Below, one piece after another: positions 14,656 through 23,276 of a DNA stretch of 33,698 nt (position 1 is its first letter; every line of letters begins with the position of its first letter). The notes under the pieces are model-generated. The model was not told the origin of the DNA, did not search any database, and was given only the letters and a program-made list of their open reading frames with translations. The stretch is from an uncultured Acetobacteraceae bacterium (lineage in GTDB: Bacteria; Pseudomonadota; Alphaproteobacteria; Acetobacterales; Acetobacteraceae), in the NCBI GenBank assembly GCA_937902425.1, contig CALFNB010000226.1:1-33698 (forward strand), given 5' to 3'. The position numbers were made by a program, and so were the translations under genes.

Positions 14656-15768
14656 ATGGTGCAGGTGTTCGATGTGGTGGTGATCGGCGCCGGCATGGCG
14701 GGCGCCTCGATCGCCGCGTTCCTGTCCGAGCATCGCCGCGTCGCGCTGGTGGAGGCGGAGGAACAAGCCGGTTACCACACCACCGGCCGTTCCGCCGCGC
14801 TGTGGACCGCGAATTACGGACCGCCGGACGTGCGGTTGCTGACCCGGTTGTCGCGCGGGTTTTTCGAAACGCCGCCGGATGGTTTCGCCACCGTGCCGTT
14901 GATGCGCCAGCGTCCGGTGCTGTTCCTCGCGACCGCCGAGCAAATGCCGGAATTGGACCAGGCCATGTCCGAGGGCACCGGCCTGTACCGCGTCAGCATC
15001 GCCGACGCCGAAACGATGCTTCCCCCATTGCGCAAGGGCTACCTCGCGGGCGCGGCGGTGGAGGACGACGCGTTCGACATGGATGTCAGCGCGATCCATC
15101 AGGGTTTCCTGAAACAACTCCGGACCCGGAACGGTGTGCTGGCGTTACGCAATCGCGCCGGCCGGATCACGCACACGACGGGCACCTGGCATGTCAAGAC
15201 GTCCTCCGGTGCCGTGTTTCAGGCCGGCGTCGTGGTCAACGCCGCTGGTGCCTGGGGCGATGAGGTCGCCACATTGGCTGGCGTGGCGCCAATCGGACTG
15301 GTGCCGAAACGGCGCACCGCCGCGATCGTCGATCCCTCGCCGTGGGACGCCGAGCATTGGCCGATGGTGCTGGACGTTGGCGAGAACTGGTATGCGAGAC
15401 CAGAGGCACGCACGCGCCTGATGGTCTCCCCGGCGGACGAGACCCCCACGTACCCGCACGATGTCCAGCCGGAGGAAATCGACGTCGCGATCGGCATCGA
15501 CCGCATGCAACAGGCCCTCGACATCACCGTTCTTAGAGTGGAACATTCGTGGGCCGGCCTGCGCACCTTCACGCCAGACGGCAGCCTCGCTTTTGGATGG
15601 GACACAATCAAACAAGGGTTTTTCTGGTGCGTGGGGCAGGGGGGATACGGGATTCAGACCTCGCCCGCCGCCGGCCGCCTCGCCGCCGACCTGGTACTGG
15701 GCTTCGACCCGGGTGAGGCCGCGCCGGCACTCACGCTGATTGACCCCAGTCGATTTCACGCGGCATGA
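14656..15768 (+). CDS. DAO-family FAD-dependent oxidoreductase
   Basis: The 370-residue product opens with VFDVVVIGAGMAGASIAAFL, a Rossmann FAD-binding loop, followed by GYHTTGRSAALW, the flavin-contacting segment of the DAO/glycine-oxidase fold. The C-terminus has WAGLRTFTPDG and the closing GGYGIQTSPAAGRLAADLV, normal for the family. It should oxidise a C-N or C-O bond of an amino- or hydroxy-acid using oxygen or a quinone acceptor. ATG 14656 is chosen for its GAGAGG site and the family N-terminus; the upstream GTG at 14572 would overlap the divergent gene. It is the first gene of the plus-strand catabolic run, 24 bases before the Rieske oxygenase. The exact substrate is unknown. Confidence 0.88.
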   Translation: MVQVFDVVVIGAGMAGASIAAFLSEHRRVALVEAEEQAGYHTTGRSAALWTANYGPPDVRLLTRLSRGFFETPPDGFATVPLMRQRPVLFLATAEQMPELDQAMSEGTGLYRVSIADAETMLPPLRKGYLAGAAVEDDAFDMDVSAIHQGFLKQLRTRNGVLALRNRAGRITHTTGTWHVKTSSGAVFQAGVVVNAAGAWGDEVATLAGVAPIGLVPKRRTAAIVDPSPWDAEHWPMVLDVGENWYARPEARTRLMVSPADETPTYPHDVQPEEIDVAIGIDRMQQALDITVLRVEHSWAGLRTFTPDGSLAFGWDTIKQGFFWCVGQGGYGIQTSPAAGRLAADLVLGFDPGEAAPALTLIDPSRFHAA

Positions 15769-15792
15769 CAGAGTAAACCAAAGGACCCCGCC

Positions 15793-17115
15793 ATGCTTTC
15801 CGAAGCCGATAACGTCCTGCTGACCCGCACCGGCCGCGCGACACCGATGGGCGATCTGTTCCGCCGCTTCTGGCACCCCGTGCTGCTGAGCGCCGAACTG
15901 CCGGAACCCGACGGCGCGCCACTGCGCGTCACCGTCCTCGGCGAGGACCTGCGCGCGTTCCGGGCCACCGATGGCTCGGTCGGTCTCGTCTCCCCGCGCT
16001 GCCCGCACCGCGGCGCCGATCTCTTCTACGGCCGTAACGAGGAGGGCGGCATCCGCTGCGCCTATCACGGCTGGAAATTCGCCACCGGCGGACGCTGCCT
16101 CGCACTGCCCACCATGGACCCCGGACCAGCCCGCGAACGCGCCGAGCAAAATGTCAATCTCCTCGCGTATCCAACGCAAGAGGCCGGCGGCTTCATCTGG
16201 GCGTATCTCGGCCCGCGCCAGCATCGGCCGAAACTCCCGGAACTCGAGTTCCTCGCACTTCCCGCCGCGCACGTTTTCGTTTCGAAGAAGCTGCAACAAT
16301 GCAATTGGGCGCAGGCCTACGAAGGCGGCCTCGACACCGCGCACTTCTCATTCCTGCACATGACCGTGTCAGATGCCGCCGACGTCACGACGCGGCTGAT
16401 GACCAAGGTCTCGTCGAACACCGACACGGTGCGCTGGATGCGCGACGACGGCGCCCCGCGCTTCACTATCGCCGAGCATCCCGCCGGTCTCGTCCTCGGA
16501 GCCGCTCGGCGCGGCGATCCTGGGCAGAACTACTGGCGCATCAGCCAGTTCCTGATGCCCAATCACGGCCTCGCCCCCAATGCATTCCCGGGCGAGAACC
16601 ATCACGGTCAATGCTGGGTGCCGATCGACGACACCTCGTGCTGGATCCACTGCTACACCTGGAACCCCGAGCGTCCGCTGACCGAGGCTGAGTGCCACCG
16701 GTTCCGCTCCGGCTCCGGCGTGCATGCCGAGGTCGACACCCAGTACATCCCGATCCGCCGCCGCGAGAACGACTATCTCATCGACCGCGCGAAGCAAAAG
16801 ACCGAGACCTACACCGGGATCGAGGGTGTCTCGGAACAAGACGCCTGCATCCAGGACAGTCAGGGTCTCATCGCCGATCGCACGACCGAGCATCTCGGCC
16901 CGACCGACATGGGCGTGATCCGCTTCCGCCGCCTGATCCTGGAAGCGGTGCGGGCATTGGAGAACGGCGAACCACCGCGCGCCGTCGCGCATCCGGAAGC
17001 GTATCGAGTCCGCTCGGGCGGTGCTGTCGCGCCGGCCGATGTGCCGCTGGCGGAGGCGATGCGCGATCGTTTCGGTCACGAACACGGGGTCGTGCGGAGC
17101 GATCGTTTTTCGTAA
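15793..17115 (+). CDS. Rieske non-heme iron oxygenase, alpha subunit
   Basis: The 440-residue product has a Rieske 2Fe-2S site C70-x-H72 ... C89-x2-H92 (CPHRG, CAYHGW) and a mononuclear iron site in EGGLDTAHFSFLH with Asp181, His184 and His189. It resembles phthalate 4,5-dioxygenase / vanillate demethylase-type oxygenases that hydroxylate or demethylate aromatic and N-methyl substrates. No reductase partner is present in the window, so electrons must come from elsewhere or from an unlinked gene. It is placed between the DAO-type enzyme and the 2-oxo-acid/acetoin dehydrogenase genes, so it probably acts on the same substrate family. The start is the first ATG, 24 bases after the preceding stop. 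Confidence 0.9.
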   Translation: MLSEADNVLLTRTGRATPMGDLFRRFWHPVLLSAELPEPDGAPLRVTVLGEDLRAFRATDGSVGLVSPRCPHRGADLFYGRNEEGGIRCAYHGWKFATGGRCLALPTMDPGPARERAEQNVNLLAYPTQEAGGFIWAYLGPRQHRPKLPELEFLALPAAHVFVSKKLQQCNWAQAYEGGLDTAHFSFLHMTVSDAADVTTRLMTKVSSNTDTVRWMRDDGAPRFTIAEHPAGLVLGAARRGDPGQNYWRISQFLMPNHGLAPNAFPGENHHGQCWVPIDDTSCWIHCYTWNPERPLTEAECHRFRSGSGVHAEVDTQYIPIRRRENDYLIDRAKQKTETYTGIEGVSEQDACIQDSQGLIADRTTEHLGPTDMGVIRFRRLILEAVRALENGEPPRAVAHPEAYRVRSGGAVAPADVPLAEAMRDRFGHEHGVVRSDRFS

Positions 17116-17334
17116 TCGCGGACATCGCCTGGCGGCCCCTCCCATCACCACGTCATGGCAAAACCGAGGCGCGGCTGGAACGATCCGCGGAGGCTGTGGA
17201 AAGTGCGTCAGGCGCGGATCCTGTGCGAAACGCACGACAATATCCCTCCCCACGTTTGCCCACGCCCCGGAATGGGACCACACTGCCCGCCGAGCATCTT
17301 CGACCGTGCGACACGGCGAGAGGGAGAGAACGTC

Positions 17335-18303
17335 ATGCAATTGAACCGCGAGTCGCTTGTCAAGGCCTGGCGCGACATGGTCACCATCCGCCGCTTCGAG
17401 GAGCGCGTTCAGGAAGAGTTCTCCAAGGGCGGCATTCCTGGTTTCGTGCATCTCTACGCCGGCCAGGAAGCCTCGGCGGTCGGTGTCTGCGCGAACCTCG
17501 GGCCGCGCGACCACATCGCCAGCACCCATCGCGGGCATGGCCACAGTATCGCCAAAGGGTGCGACGTCACCGGCATGATGCTGGAACTGTTCGCCAAACA
17601 AGGCGGGCTGTGCGCCGGCAAGGGCGGCTCGATGCACATCGCCGACCTCGATCAGGGCATGCTGGGCGCCAACGGCATCGTCGGCGGCGGGCCGCCGCTG
17701 GTGGTGGGCGCCGCGCTGACCGCGAAGACATTGCAGTCAGGCAACGTCGCGGTGGCGTTTATCGGCGATGGCGCCTCCAATCAAGGCACCACGTTCGAGG
17801 CGATGAACCTGGCAGTGGTTCTGCGACTGCCGGCGATTTTCGTGTTCGAGAACAACGGCTACGGCGAATACACCGGCGCCGCCTACGCGGTCGGCGGCCA
17901 CGACATCGCCGGCCGCGCCGCGGGCTTCGGGATGCCCGCCACCAAGTGCGACGGCGACGACTTCTTCGCGGTCAACGAAGCGGCGCGCGAGGCGGTGGAA
18001 CGCGCCCGCGCCGGCGGCGGGCCGAGCGCGATCGAGGTCGCGACCTGCCGCTTCTACGGCCACCATTCCGGCGACGCCCAACTCTACCGCGGCAAGGACG
18101 AAGTGCGGCGGCTGCGCGAGGACCACGATTGCCTGAAGCATTTCCGGCGCCGGGTGACCGAAGCCGGACTGCTGGAAACCCACGAACTGGACAGCGTGGA
18201 CGCCGAGGTGGCGACGCTGATCGATCAGGCGGTGGCCGCCGCCCAGGCCGCGCCGTCGCCCGACGCCTCGGCGCTGCTGACCGACGTCTACGTGTCCTAC
18301 TGA
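17335..18303 (+). CDS. TPP-dependent dehydrogenase E1 alpha (acetoin dehydrogenase-like)
   Basis: The 322-residue product has the E1 alpha fold with the thiamine-diphosphate motif beginning GDG at 144-146 and ending in NN at 173-174. The RRFEERV, HRGHGH and KGGSMHI elements are typical of acetoin dehydrogenase AcoA and pyruvate dehydrogenase E1 alpha. ATG 17335 has AGGGAGAG upstream; the track's 60 extra residues have no family counterpart. It lies 219 bases after the Rieske gene, a gap with no supported gene, and is followed within 12 bases by E1 beta. It should decarboxylate or cleave a 2-oxo acid or acetoin and transfer the acyl group to the lipoyl E2 next door. Which of the two substrates applies cannot be decided from sequence alone. 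Confidence 0.9.
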   Translation: MQLNRESLVKAWRDMVTIRRFEERVQEEFSKGGIPGFVHLYAGQEASAVGVCANLGPRDHIASTHRGHGHSIAKGCDVTGMMLELFAKQGGLCAGKGGSMHIADLDQGMLGANGIVGGGPPLVVGAALTAKTLQSGNVAVAFIGDGASNQGTTFEAMNLAVVLRLPAIFVFENNGYGEYTGAAYAVGGHDIAGRAAGFGMPATKCDGDDFFAVNEAAREAVERARAGGGPSAIEVATCRFYGHHSGDAQLYRGKDEVRRLREDHDCLKHFRRRVTEAGLLETHELDSVDAEVATLIDQAVAAAQAAPSPDASALLTDVYVSY

Positions 18304-18315
18304 GGGAGCCGCGTC

Positions 18316-19329
18316 ATGACCCAGAAAACGATCCGTCAGGCGTTGCATGAGGCGCTGGTGCATGAGATGCGCCGCGACCCGCGTGTGGTGGTGATCGGCG
18401 AGGACGTCTCGGGCGGCGCCGGCACCGCGGGCGGGCGCGATGCGGCGGGCGGCGTGCTCGGCGTCACCAAGGGCCTGATCGGCGAGTTCGGTGAGGCAAG
18501 GGTGATCGACACCCCGATCACCGAGTCCGCGATCATGGGCGCCGCCGCCGGTGCCGCGGTGACCGGGTTGCGGCCCGTGGCGGAACTGATGTTCTCCGAT
18601 TTCCTCGGGGTTTGTTTCGATCAGATCTTCAACCAGGCGGCGAAGTTTCGTTACATGTTCGGCGGCAAGGCGCGCACGCCGCTGGTGATCCGCACCATGA
18701 TCGGTGCCGGCCGCAGTGCCGCCGCGCAACACTCGCAAAGCCCCTATCACATTTTCACCAGCGTTCCCGGGCTTAAAGTCGTGGTGCCGTCCAACGCCTA
18801 CGATGCCAAGGGGTTGCTGATCCAGGCGATCCGCGACGACGACCCGGTGGTGTTCTGCGAACACAAGCTGATGTACGACCTTAAATGCGAGGTGCCGGAC
18901 GAGGCCTATACGATTCCATTCGGTGAAGCGAACGTTGTTCGTGACGGCGACGATGTCACCATCGTCGCGCTCTCCCGAATGGTGCACTATGCCAGCGAAG
19001 CGGCGGAGACGCTGGCCAAGGAAGGGATCGAGTGCGAACTGATCGATCCGCGCACCACATCGCCGCTCGACGAGGACACGATCCTGGACAGCGTGACCCG
19101 TACCGGGCGGCTGGTCATCGTGGATGAGGCGACGCCGCGCTGTAGCGTGGCGACCGACATCGCCGCGCTGGTCGCGGACAAAGCATTTGGCGCGCTGAAG
19201 GCACCGATCCGCCGCGTCACCGCGCCGCACACGCCGGTGCCGTTCGCTCCTGGGCTGGAGAAACTGTATATTCCTGACCCGGATCGAATCGCCGCCGCGG
19301 TCCGCGCGGTGCACGAGTACCGCAGATGA
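18316..19329 (+). CDS. TPP-dependent dehydrogenase E1 beta (acetoin dehydrogenase-like)
   Basis: The 337-residue product has the transketolase-like pyrimidine-binding domain (VVVIGEDVSGG, DTPITESAIMG, ELMFSDF) and the C-terminal transketolase domain (VTIVALSRMVHYA, IDPRTTSPLDEDTI, VDEATPRCSVATDIA). It pairs with the E1 alpha upstream to form the alpha2beta2 decarboxylase. A GAGGGAG site directly precedes the ATG. Its stop overlaps the E2 start in ATGA, which indicates translational coupling. Length matches AcoB/PdhB-type subunits. No unusual substitution is visible. Confidence 0.93.
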   Translation: MTQKTIRQALHEALVHEMRRDPRVVVIGEDVSGGAGTAGGRDAAGGVLGVTKGLIGEFGEARVIDTPITESAIMGAAAGAAVTGLRPVAELMFSDFLGVCFDQIFNQAAKFRYMFGGKARTPLVIRTMIGAGRSAAAQHSQSPYHIFTSVPGLKVVVPSNAYDAKGLLIQAIRDDDPVVFCEHKLMYDLKCEVPDEAYTIPFGEANVVRDGDDVTIVALSRMVHYASEAAETLAKEGIECELIDPRTTSPLDEDTILDSVTRTGRLVIVDEATPRCSVATDIAALVADKAFGALKAPIRRVTAPHTPVPFAPGLEKLYIPDPDRIAAAVRAVHEYRR

Positions 19330-20432
19330 CCATCACCGCGATCACCATGCCCAAGTGGGGTCTGACCATGACCGAGGGCAAGGTCGTGGCATGGCTGAAG
19401 CCGCAGGGCGCCGCGTTCGCTTCGGGCGAGGAACTGTTGGAAATCGAAACCAGCAAGATCACCAATGTGGTGGAGGCGGAATCTCCCGGCACGCTGCTTC
19501 GCATCGTCGCACCGGAGGGCAGCACGCTCCCCATTGGTGCGTTGCTCGCGGTGGTCGCGCCGGAAACCACGCCGGCGGCGGAAATCGACAGGTTTGTCGC
19601 CGGCTTCGTCGTGCCTGAACCAGCCGCGGACGCATCCGCCGAAACCGATGCGCCGGCGCCGCGCGACATCGAGGCCGCCGGTCAACGTCTGCGCTATCTC
19701 GAACTCGGCTCCGGCGGTGGCGTCCCGGTGCTGCTGCTGCATGGTTTCGGCGCCGATCTGAACAGCTGGATGTTCACCCAGCCCGCGCTGTCCGATGGCC
19801 GCCGAACGATCGCGCTCGACCTGCCGGGTCACGGCGGCTCGGCGAAGGATGTTGGCCGCGGCGATGTCGATGCGCTGACTGACGCCGTTGAGGCGGCGCT
19901 GCGCGTGCTGGACATCGACCGTGTGCATCTGGTCGGCCACTCGATGGGTGGCGCGGTGGCCGCGGCATTGGCGGCGCGCCAGCCGGACCGGGTGGCGACA
20001 TTGACACTCATCGCCTCGGCCGGCCTGGGGCCCGAGATCAACGCGACCTTCATCGATGGGTTCGTGCGCGCGGCGCGGCGGCGAGACGTGGAGGCGGTGC
20101 TGCGGTTGCTGGTGCACGACCCCGCTCTGGTCAGCCGCGCGATGATCGAGGACGTGCTGCGCTACAAACGTCTCGACGGCGTGGCCGCGGCGCTGGAAAC
20201 CATCGCCGGCGCCTGGTTCCCGGATGGCCGGCAAACGTACGATCTGGTCACCGCGCTGCCAATGCCGGTGCAACTGATCTGGGGACGCGACGATCGGATC
20301 GTTCCGGTTGCGCACGCCGAGGCGCTGGCCGCGCGCCTGCCGGTGCATATTCTGGCGGATGCCGGCCATCTGCCGCACATGGAGAAGTCCGGCGCGGTGA
20401 ATGCGTTGATCCGGCGGTTCATCGAGGGTTGA
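19326..20432 (+). CDS. Lipoyl-alpha/beta-hydrolase E2 component (AcoC-like)
   Basis: The 368-residue product begins with a lipoyl domain (residues 1-80) carrying the attachment lysine Lys44 in EIETSKITNVVEA. An Ala/Pro-rich linker leads at about 115 to an alpha/beta-hydrolase domain with LLLHGFGAD, nucleophile Ser206 in LVGHSMGG, DDRIVP and a final AGHLPHME. This is the arrangement of AcoC of acetoin dehydrogenase systems, where the usual acyltransferase catalytic domain is replaced by a hydrolase-like one. It supports an acetoin-type assignment for the whole E1/E2 set. No dihydrolipoamide dehydrogenase (E3) gene follows, so a shared E3 must be supplied from elsewhere. Confidence 0.92.
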   Translation: MTITAITMPKWGLTMTEGKVVAWLKPQGAAFASGEELLEIETSKITNVVEAESPGTLLRIVAPEGSTLPIGALLAVVAPETTPAAEIDRFVAGFVVPEPAADASAETDAPAPRDIEAAGQRLRYLELGSGGGVPVLLLHGFGADLNSWMFTQPALSDGRRTIALDLPGHGGSAKDVGRGDVDALTDAVEAALRVLDIDRVHLVGHSMGGAVAAALAARQPDRVATLTLIASAGLGPEINATFIDGFVRAARRRDVEAVLRLLVHDPALVSRAMIEDVLRYKRLDGVAAALETIAGAWFPDGRQTYDLVTALPMPVQLIWGRDDRIVPVAHAEALAARLPVHILADAGHLPHMEKSGAVNALIRRFIEG

Positions 20433-20480
20433 ATGACCGGTGGCGGCGTCAGCCCGATCGTCCACCAACAGGAGCCAACC

Positions 20481-20870
20481 ATGCGTCCCCAGGCGGAAGC
20501 GAGGGTCATTCGGTCCAACGACGTCGAGCCAACCAGCTTCGGCCCGCTCGCCGAATACCGGCGTCTGACCGGCCAGGACGGGCTGCCGATCTTCACCGGG
20601 ATCCAGACCTGCGCACCCGGCTATGCGACGCCCATGCACTGGCATCCTTATGTGGAGTGCCTGTTCGTGCTGGAGGGCAGCATGGAAGCGTTCCTGGAAG
20701 GCCAGGAGGACACGCCAGCGCGCCTCGGGCCGGGCGACATGATCGCGCTGCCGGCCTGCGCGCCGCACGTCTTCCGCACCTTCGGCGACCAGACATTGCG
20801 CATCCTGGGCATCCACGCCTCGCCGACCCGGATCGTCAATGTCGTTAGCGACCAATCGGCAACACTCTGA
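20481..20870 (+). CDS. Single-domain cupin protein
   Basis: The 129-residue product contains a cupin core with metal ligands in MHWHPYVECLFVLEG and a second motif around LPACAPHVFRTF. Small cupins of this type act as isomerases, dioxygenase-like enzymes or ligand sensors. ATG 20481 is preceded by CAGGAG; the ATG at 20433 that abuts the E2 stop is the alternative and would add 16 residues. As the last plus-strand gene of the run it may be an accessory enzyme of the same pathway. The substrate is unknown. Confidence 0.82.
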   Translation: MRPQAEARVIRSNDVEPTSFGPLAEYRRLTGQDGLPIFTGIQTCAPGYATPMHWHPYVECLFVLEGSMEAFLEGQEDTPARLGPGDMIALPACAPHVFRTFGDQTLRILGIHASPTRIVNVVSDQSATL

Positions 20871-20983
20871 TACTAAAATATTTCTCGAACTTAATACGCT
20901 GGCATATTCGCGACACAATTGACCATGATATTGCCATTCATCTCAGGTCACATGCTCTCGGCCCGAACGGAATGGAGACAGCC

Positions 20984-21169
20984 ATGTGCACGACGACATT
21001 CGGCACACTCACTTTGGCGGCGATGCTCAACGACCCGCTGATCCGGGCGGTGATGCGCAGCGACCGCGTATCGGAGCAAGACTACGAGGCACTGCTGGTT
21101 CGCGTCAAAGAGACACTGGCCGAGCGCGAGCGGCCAACTCGGCCCACGTGGGAACTGGCGGACGCCTGA
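20984..21169 (+). CDS. Small hypothetical protein
   Basis: The 61-residue product has an N-terminal segment with alternating hydrophobic residues (TFGTLTLAAMLNDPLIRAVM) and a charged, helical C-terminal half with many Glu/Arg. ATG 20984 follows GGAG at good spacing, and a second ATG 12 bases earlier is in frame. It is preceded by an AT-rich 113-base gap that could hold its own promoter. Composition is protein-like and third positions are GC-rich. I recognise no family. Confidence 0.55.
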   Translation: MCTTTFGTLTLAAMLNDPLIRAVMRSDRVSEQDYEALLVRVKETLAERERPTRPTWELADA

Positions 21170-21180
21170 TCCCGGCGGGT

Positions 21181-22071
21181 TCAGCGCGCGGGCAAATGCT
21201 CGCGGAACCAGGCCAGCGTGGGCGCCATGACCTGGCGGAACGCATCGCCGGTATAGACCTCGTAGTGGCCCCAGTGCTTCAATACGACCAACTTCTTTGG
21301 CTCGCCCGCTTTGGCGTACAGCGCCTGGCTTTCATCAGATGGCACCAGCCGGTCGTTGTCGGAGGTGATGAACAGCACCGGCCGCGGTGAGATTTTGTCG
21401 ACCACCCACTCGGGGTGAAACTCCAGCGTTTCGTGCACGTATTCCAACGGGATCGCGCCGACCGCCCCGGGATTGCCGGCACGCGCGGCGGCGGCGAGTT
21501 CCGCTGACTGGCGATCCGGCAACAGGATCTCGCTCCGGTCGACGATTTCCGACTGTCCTGTCATCACCTGGCGGACGCGGTCGGCATTGGCCCGCTCGAT
21601 CAGATCGGCGAACTCGTCCGGCCGGCGCACCGAGCGCATCCAGCGCCTGCCGTGGCCGATGCCGACCACCGCGACGACACATTTGACCCGCGGATCGACC
21701 GCCGCGGTCCACACCACCGTCGCGCCGCCGTAGCTCGTGCCGTAAATCCCCAGCCGATCCGCGTCGACCATCGGTTGCGCACCCAGAAAGGTCAGCGCGG
21801 CCTGTGAGTCGATGACCCGCCCATACGGCGACAGCCGCGATTTCGGCCCGTCACTGTCGCCCCAGCCTTTGTAGTCGAAGGTCAGCACGACATAGCCGGC
21901 GTCGGTCAGTACATGCGCGATATCCGGCAGATACAGATTGCGCACGCCGGTGTAGCCGTGGCTCAGCACGATGCCGGCGCGTTGCTCGTCGGCCCGCGGG
22001 CCCGCGGGCAGAAACAAATCGCCGGCGAGCCGGACGCCCTCGCTGTAAAAATCGACGCGTTGGCTGCTCAT
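21181..22071 (-). CDS. Alpha/beta hydrolase, dienelactone-hydrolase/peptidase-like
   Basis: The 296-residue product has the alpha/beta-hydrolase core: SHGYTG oxyanion strand, nucleophile Ser113 in YGTSYGG, an acid in ITSDNDRLVP and His in KHWGHYEVY near the C-terminus. The N-terminal RVDFYSEGVRLAGDLFLP strand pair is typical of the cytosolic DLH/S9-like group that hydrolyses esters or amides. It overlaps the upstream emrA-like gene by ATGA, so the two are co-translated. That coupling suggests a role with the exporter, for example modifying the exported compound. It is convergent with the small hypothetical gene, 11 bases apart. No signal peptide is present. Confidence 0.9.
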   Translation of the reverse strand: MSSQRVDFYSEGVRLAGDLFLPAGPRADEQRAGIVLSHGYTGVRNLYLPDIAHVLTDAGYVVLTFDYKGWGDSDGPKSRLSPYGRVIDSQAALTFLGAQPMVDADRLGIYGTSYGGATVVWTAAVDPRVKCVVAVVGIGHGRRWMRSVRRPDEFADLIERANADRVRQVMTGQSEIVDRSEILLPDRQSAELAAAARAGNPGAVGAIPLEYVHETLEFHPEWVVDKISPRPVLFITSDNDRLVPSDESQALYAKAGEPKKLVVLKHWGHYEVYTGDAFRQVMAPTLAWFREHLPAR

Positions 22072-23153
22072 TTGCTCCCTCCTTCGGCCGCCCGCGCGTT
22101 GGCGCGTCCAAACAGGCGGCCGAGGGCAGCGCTGATGCTGCGTTGCCGCTTCGTATCGACATCGACGGTCGCGGTCATGCCGGCGCGCAGGGTCGACTCG
22201 TTGTCATGCGGCAACAGCCGGATCTTCACCGGCAGCCGTTGCACGACCTTGACCCAGTTCCCCGAGGCGTTCTGCGGCGGTAAAATCGCGAACTCCGAGC
22301 CGGCCGCCGGGCTGATGCTCGCCACCTCGCCGTCCCAGGCTTCGTCGGGATAGGTGTCCAGCACAACGCGCGCTTGTTGGCCAACATGGACGTGCGTCAG
22401 TTCGGTTTCCTTCAGGTTGGCCTCGATCCAGGGCCGATGATCGGCGACGATCACGAACAGCGGGCTCATGGGTTTCACCTGCTCGCCCAGTTGCAGCTTG
22501 ACATTGACGGCGATGCCGTCCAGCGGCGCGGTCAATGTCGTGCGAGCCAGCTCCAGCGCGGCGCGATCCCGATCGGCGATCTTGTCACGCACCATCGCAT
22601 GGTTATCGGTCGTAACGTTCGGTTCAGCGCCCAGTGTGGTGAGAACGCGCTCAAGGCGGCGGCGCACGACGTTGAGGCGGTCACGTGCGACCGCGGCGTC
22701 ATTCTGCGCTCCCTCCAGCGTGCTGGCGGAGACCACGCCGCGTTCCGCCAACGCTTGTTGCCGCTGCAACTGATGCATGAGGAACGTGGCGTGGGCCTCG
22801 ACCTCGCCCAGTTCGGACTGGGTTTCCCGCCAGGACGCGCGAGCGGTTTCGACCTGCATCCGGGCGATGTCCAGTGCCGCCTCCGCCTTGGCCAGCGCGA
22901 GGCGATACGGCTCCGGGTCGATGCGGACCAGTACCTGACCGGCCTTCACGGCGTCATGATCGCGAACGGCGATGTTCACTACCTCGCCACCCACTTCGGC
23001 GGAGATCTGCGCGATGTCGGCTTTGACATAGGCGTTCTCGGTGCTGACATAGCGGCCGCCGGTTTGCCAGAAGACGGCGCCGCCAATCGCGACCAGCAGT
23101 GGCACGCCGACAAGCAGGAAAAGGCGAAGCAGGCGGGTGCGGCGGTTCGTCAT
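22068..23153 (-). CDS. HlyD/EmrA-family membrane-fusion protein
   Basis: The 361-residue product has one N-terminal membrane anchor (LLRLFLLVGVPLLVAIGGAVFW), then the biotinyl-lipoyl-like barrel (ENAYVKADIAQISAEVGGEV), a coiled-coil hairpin around residues 90-190, and the returning barrel with EQVKPMSPLFVIV. It is the periplasmic adaptor of an EmrAB-type tripartite efflux pump. The start at ATG 23153 is chosen because the anchor follows directly; the track's 28 extra residues are not family-like, and the ribosome-binding site is weak. The partner transporter is divergent across 123 bases rather than downstream. No outer-membrane TolC-like gene is adjacent. Confidence 0.92.
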   Translation of the reverse strand: MTNRRTRLLRLFLLVGVPLLVAIGGAVFWQTGGRYVSTENAYVKADIAQISAEVGGEVVNIAVRDHDAVKAGQVLVRIDPEPYRLALAKAEAALDIARMQVETARASWRETQSELGEVEAHATFLMHQLQRQQALAERGVVSASTLEGAQNDAAVARDRLNVVRRRLERVLTTLGAEPNVTTDNHAMVRDKIADRDRAALELARTTLTAPLDGIAVNVKLQLGEQVKPMSPLFVIVADHRPWIEANLKETELTHVHVGQQARVVLDTYPDEAWDGEVASISPAAGSEFAILPPQNASGNWVKVVQRLPVKIRLLPHDNESTLRAGMTATVDVDTKRQRSISAALGRLFGRANARAAEGGSK

Positions 23154-23276
23154 GCGGTCAACACTCTCGGCGAGGACGGTCTGTTCGGTCCCCCCCTCGC
23201 GCCAATCATATACATGCGTTATGATAACCGAGCACACTTTCTTCCCATCGACCAGTACCGACGCGACAACCCAGGC
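23154..23276. promoter_or_regulatory. Divergent emrA/emrB promoter region with short inverted repeat
   Basis: This 123-base gap separates the two divergent efflux genes. ATCATA (23205-23210) and TATGAT (23220-23225) form a short inverted repeat around a nine-base spacer and could be an operator for a repressor of TetR or MarR type. No regulator gene is in the window. The arms are only six bases, so chance is possible. Confidence 0.4.

Noticed and set aside
13215-15263. 682-codon plus-strand ORF
   Set aside because: It crosses antisense of the amidohydrolase and a wrong frame of the DAO gene. Both real genes have complete catalytic motifs.
16692-18350. 552-codon plus-strand ORF
   Set aside because: Shifted frame over the Rieske and E1 alpha genes; strongly Arg-rich.
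18987-20918. 643-codon minus-strand ORF
   Set aside because: Antisense to E1 beta, E2 and the cupin gene; no recognisable domain.
22374-23276. Long N-terminal extension of the emrB-like ORF
   Set aside because: These 301 codons are antisense to emrA and have no transporter features; the family begins at MSDSETSPTL.
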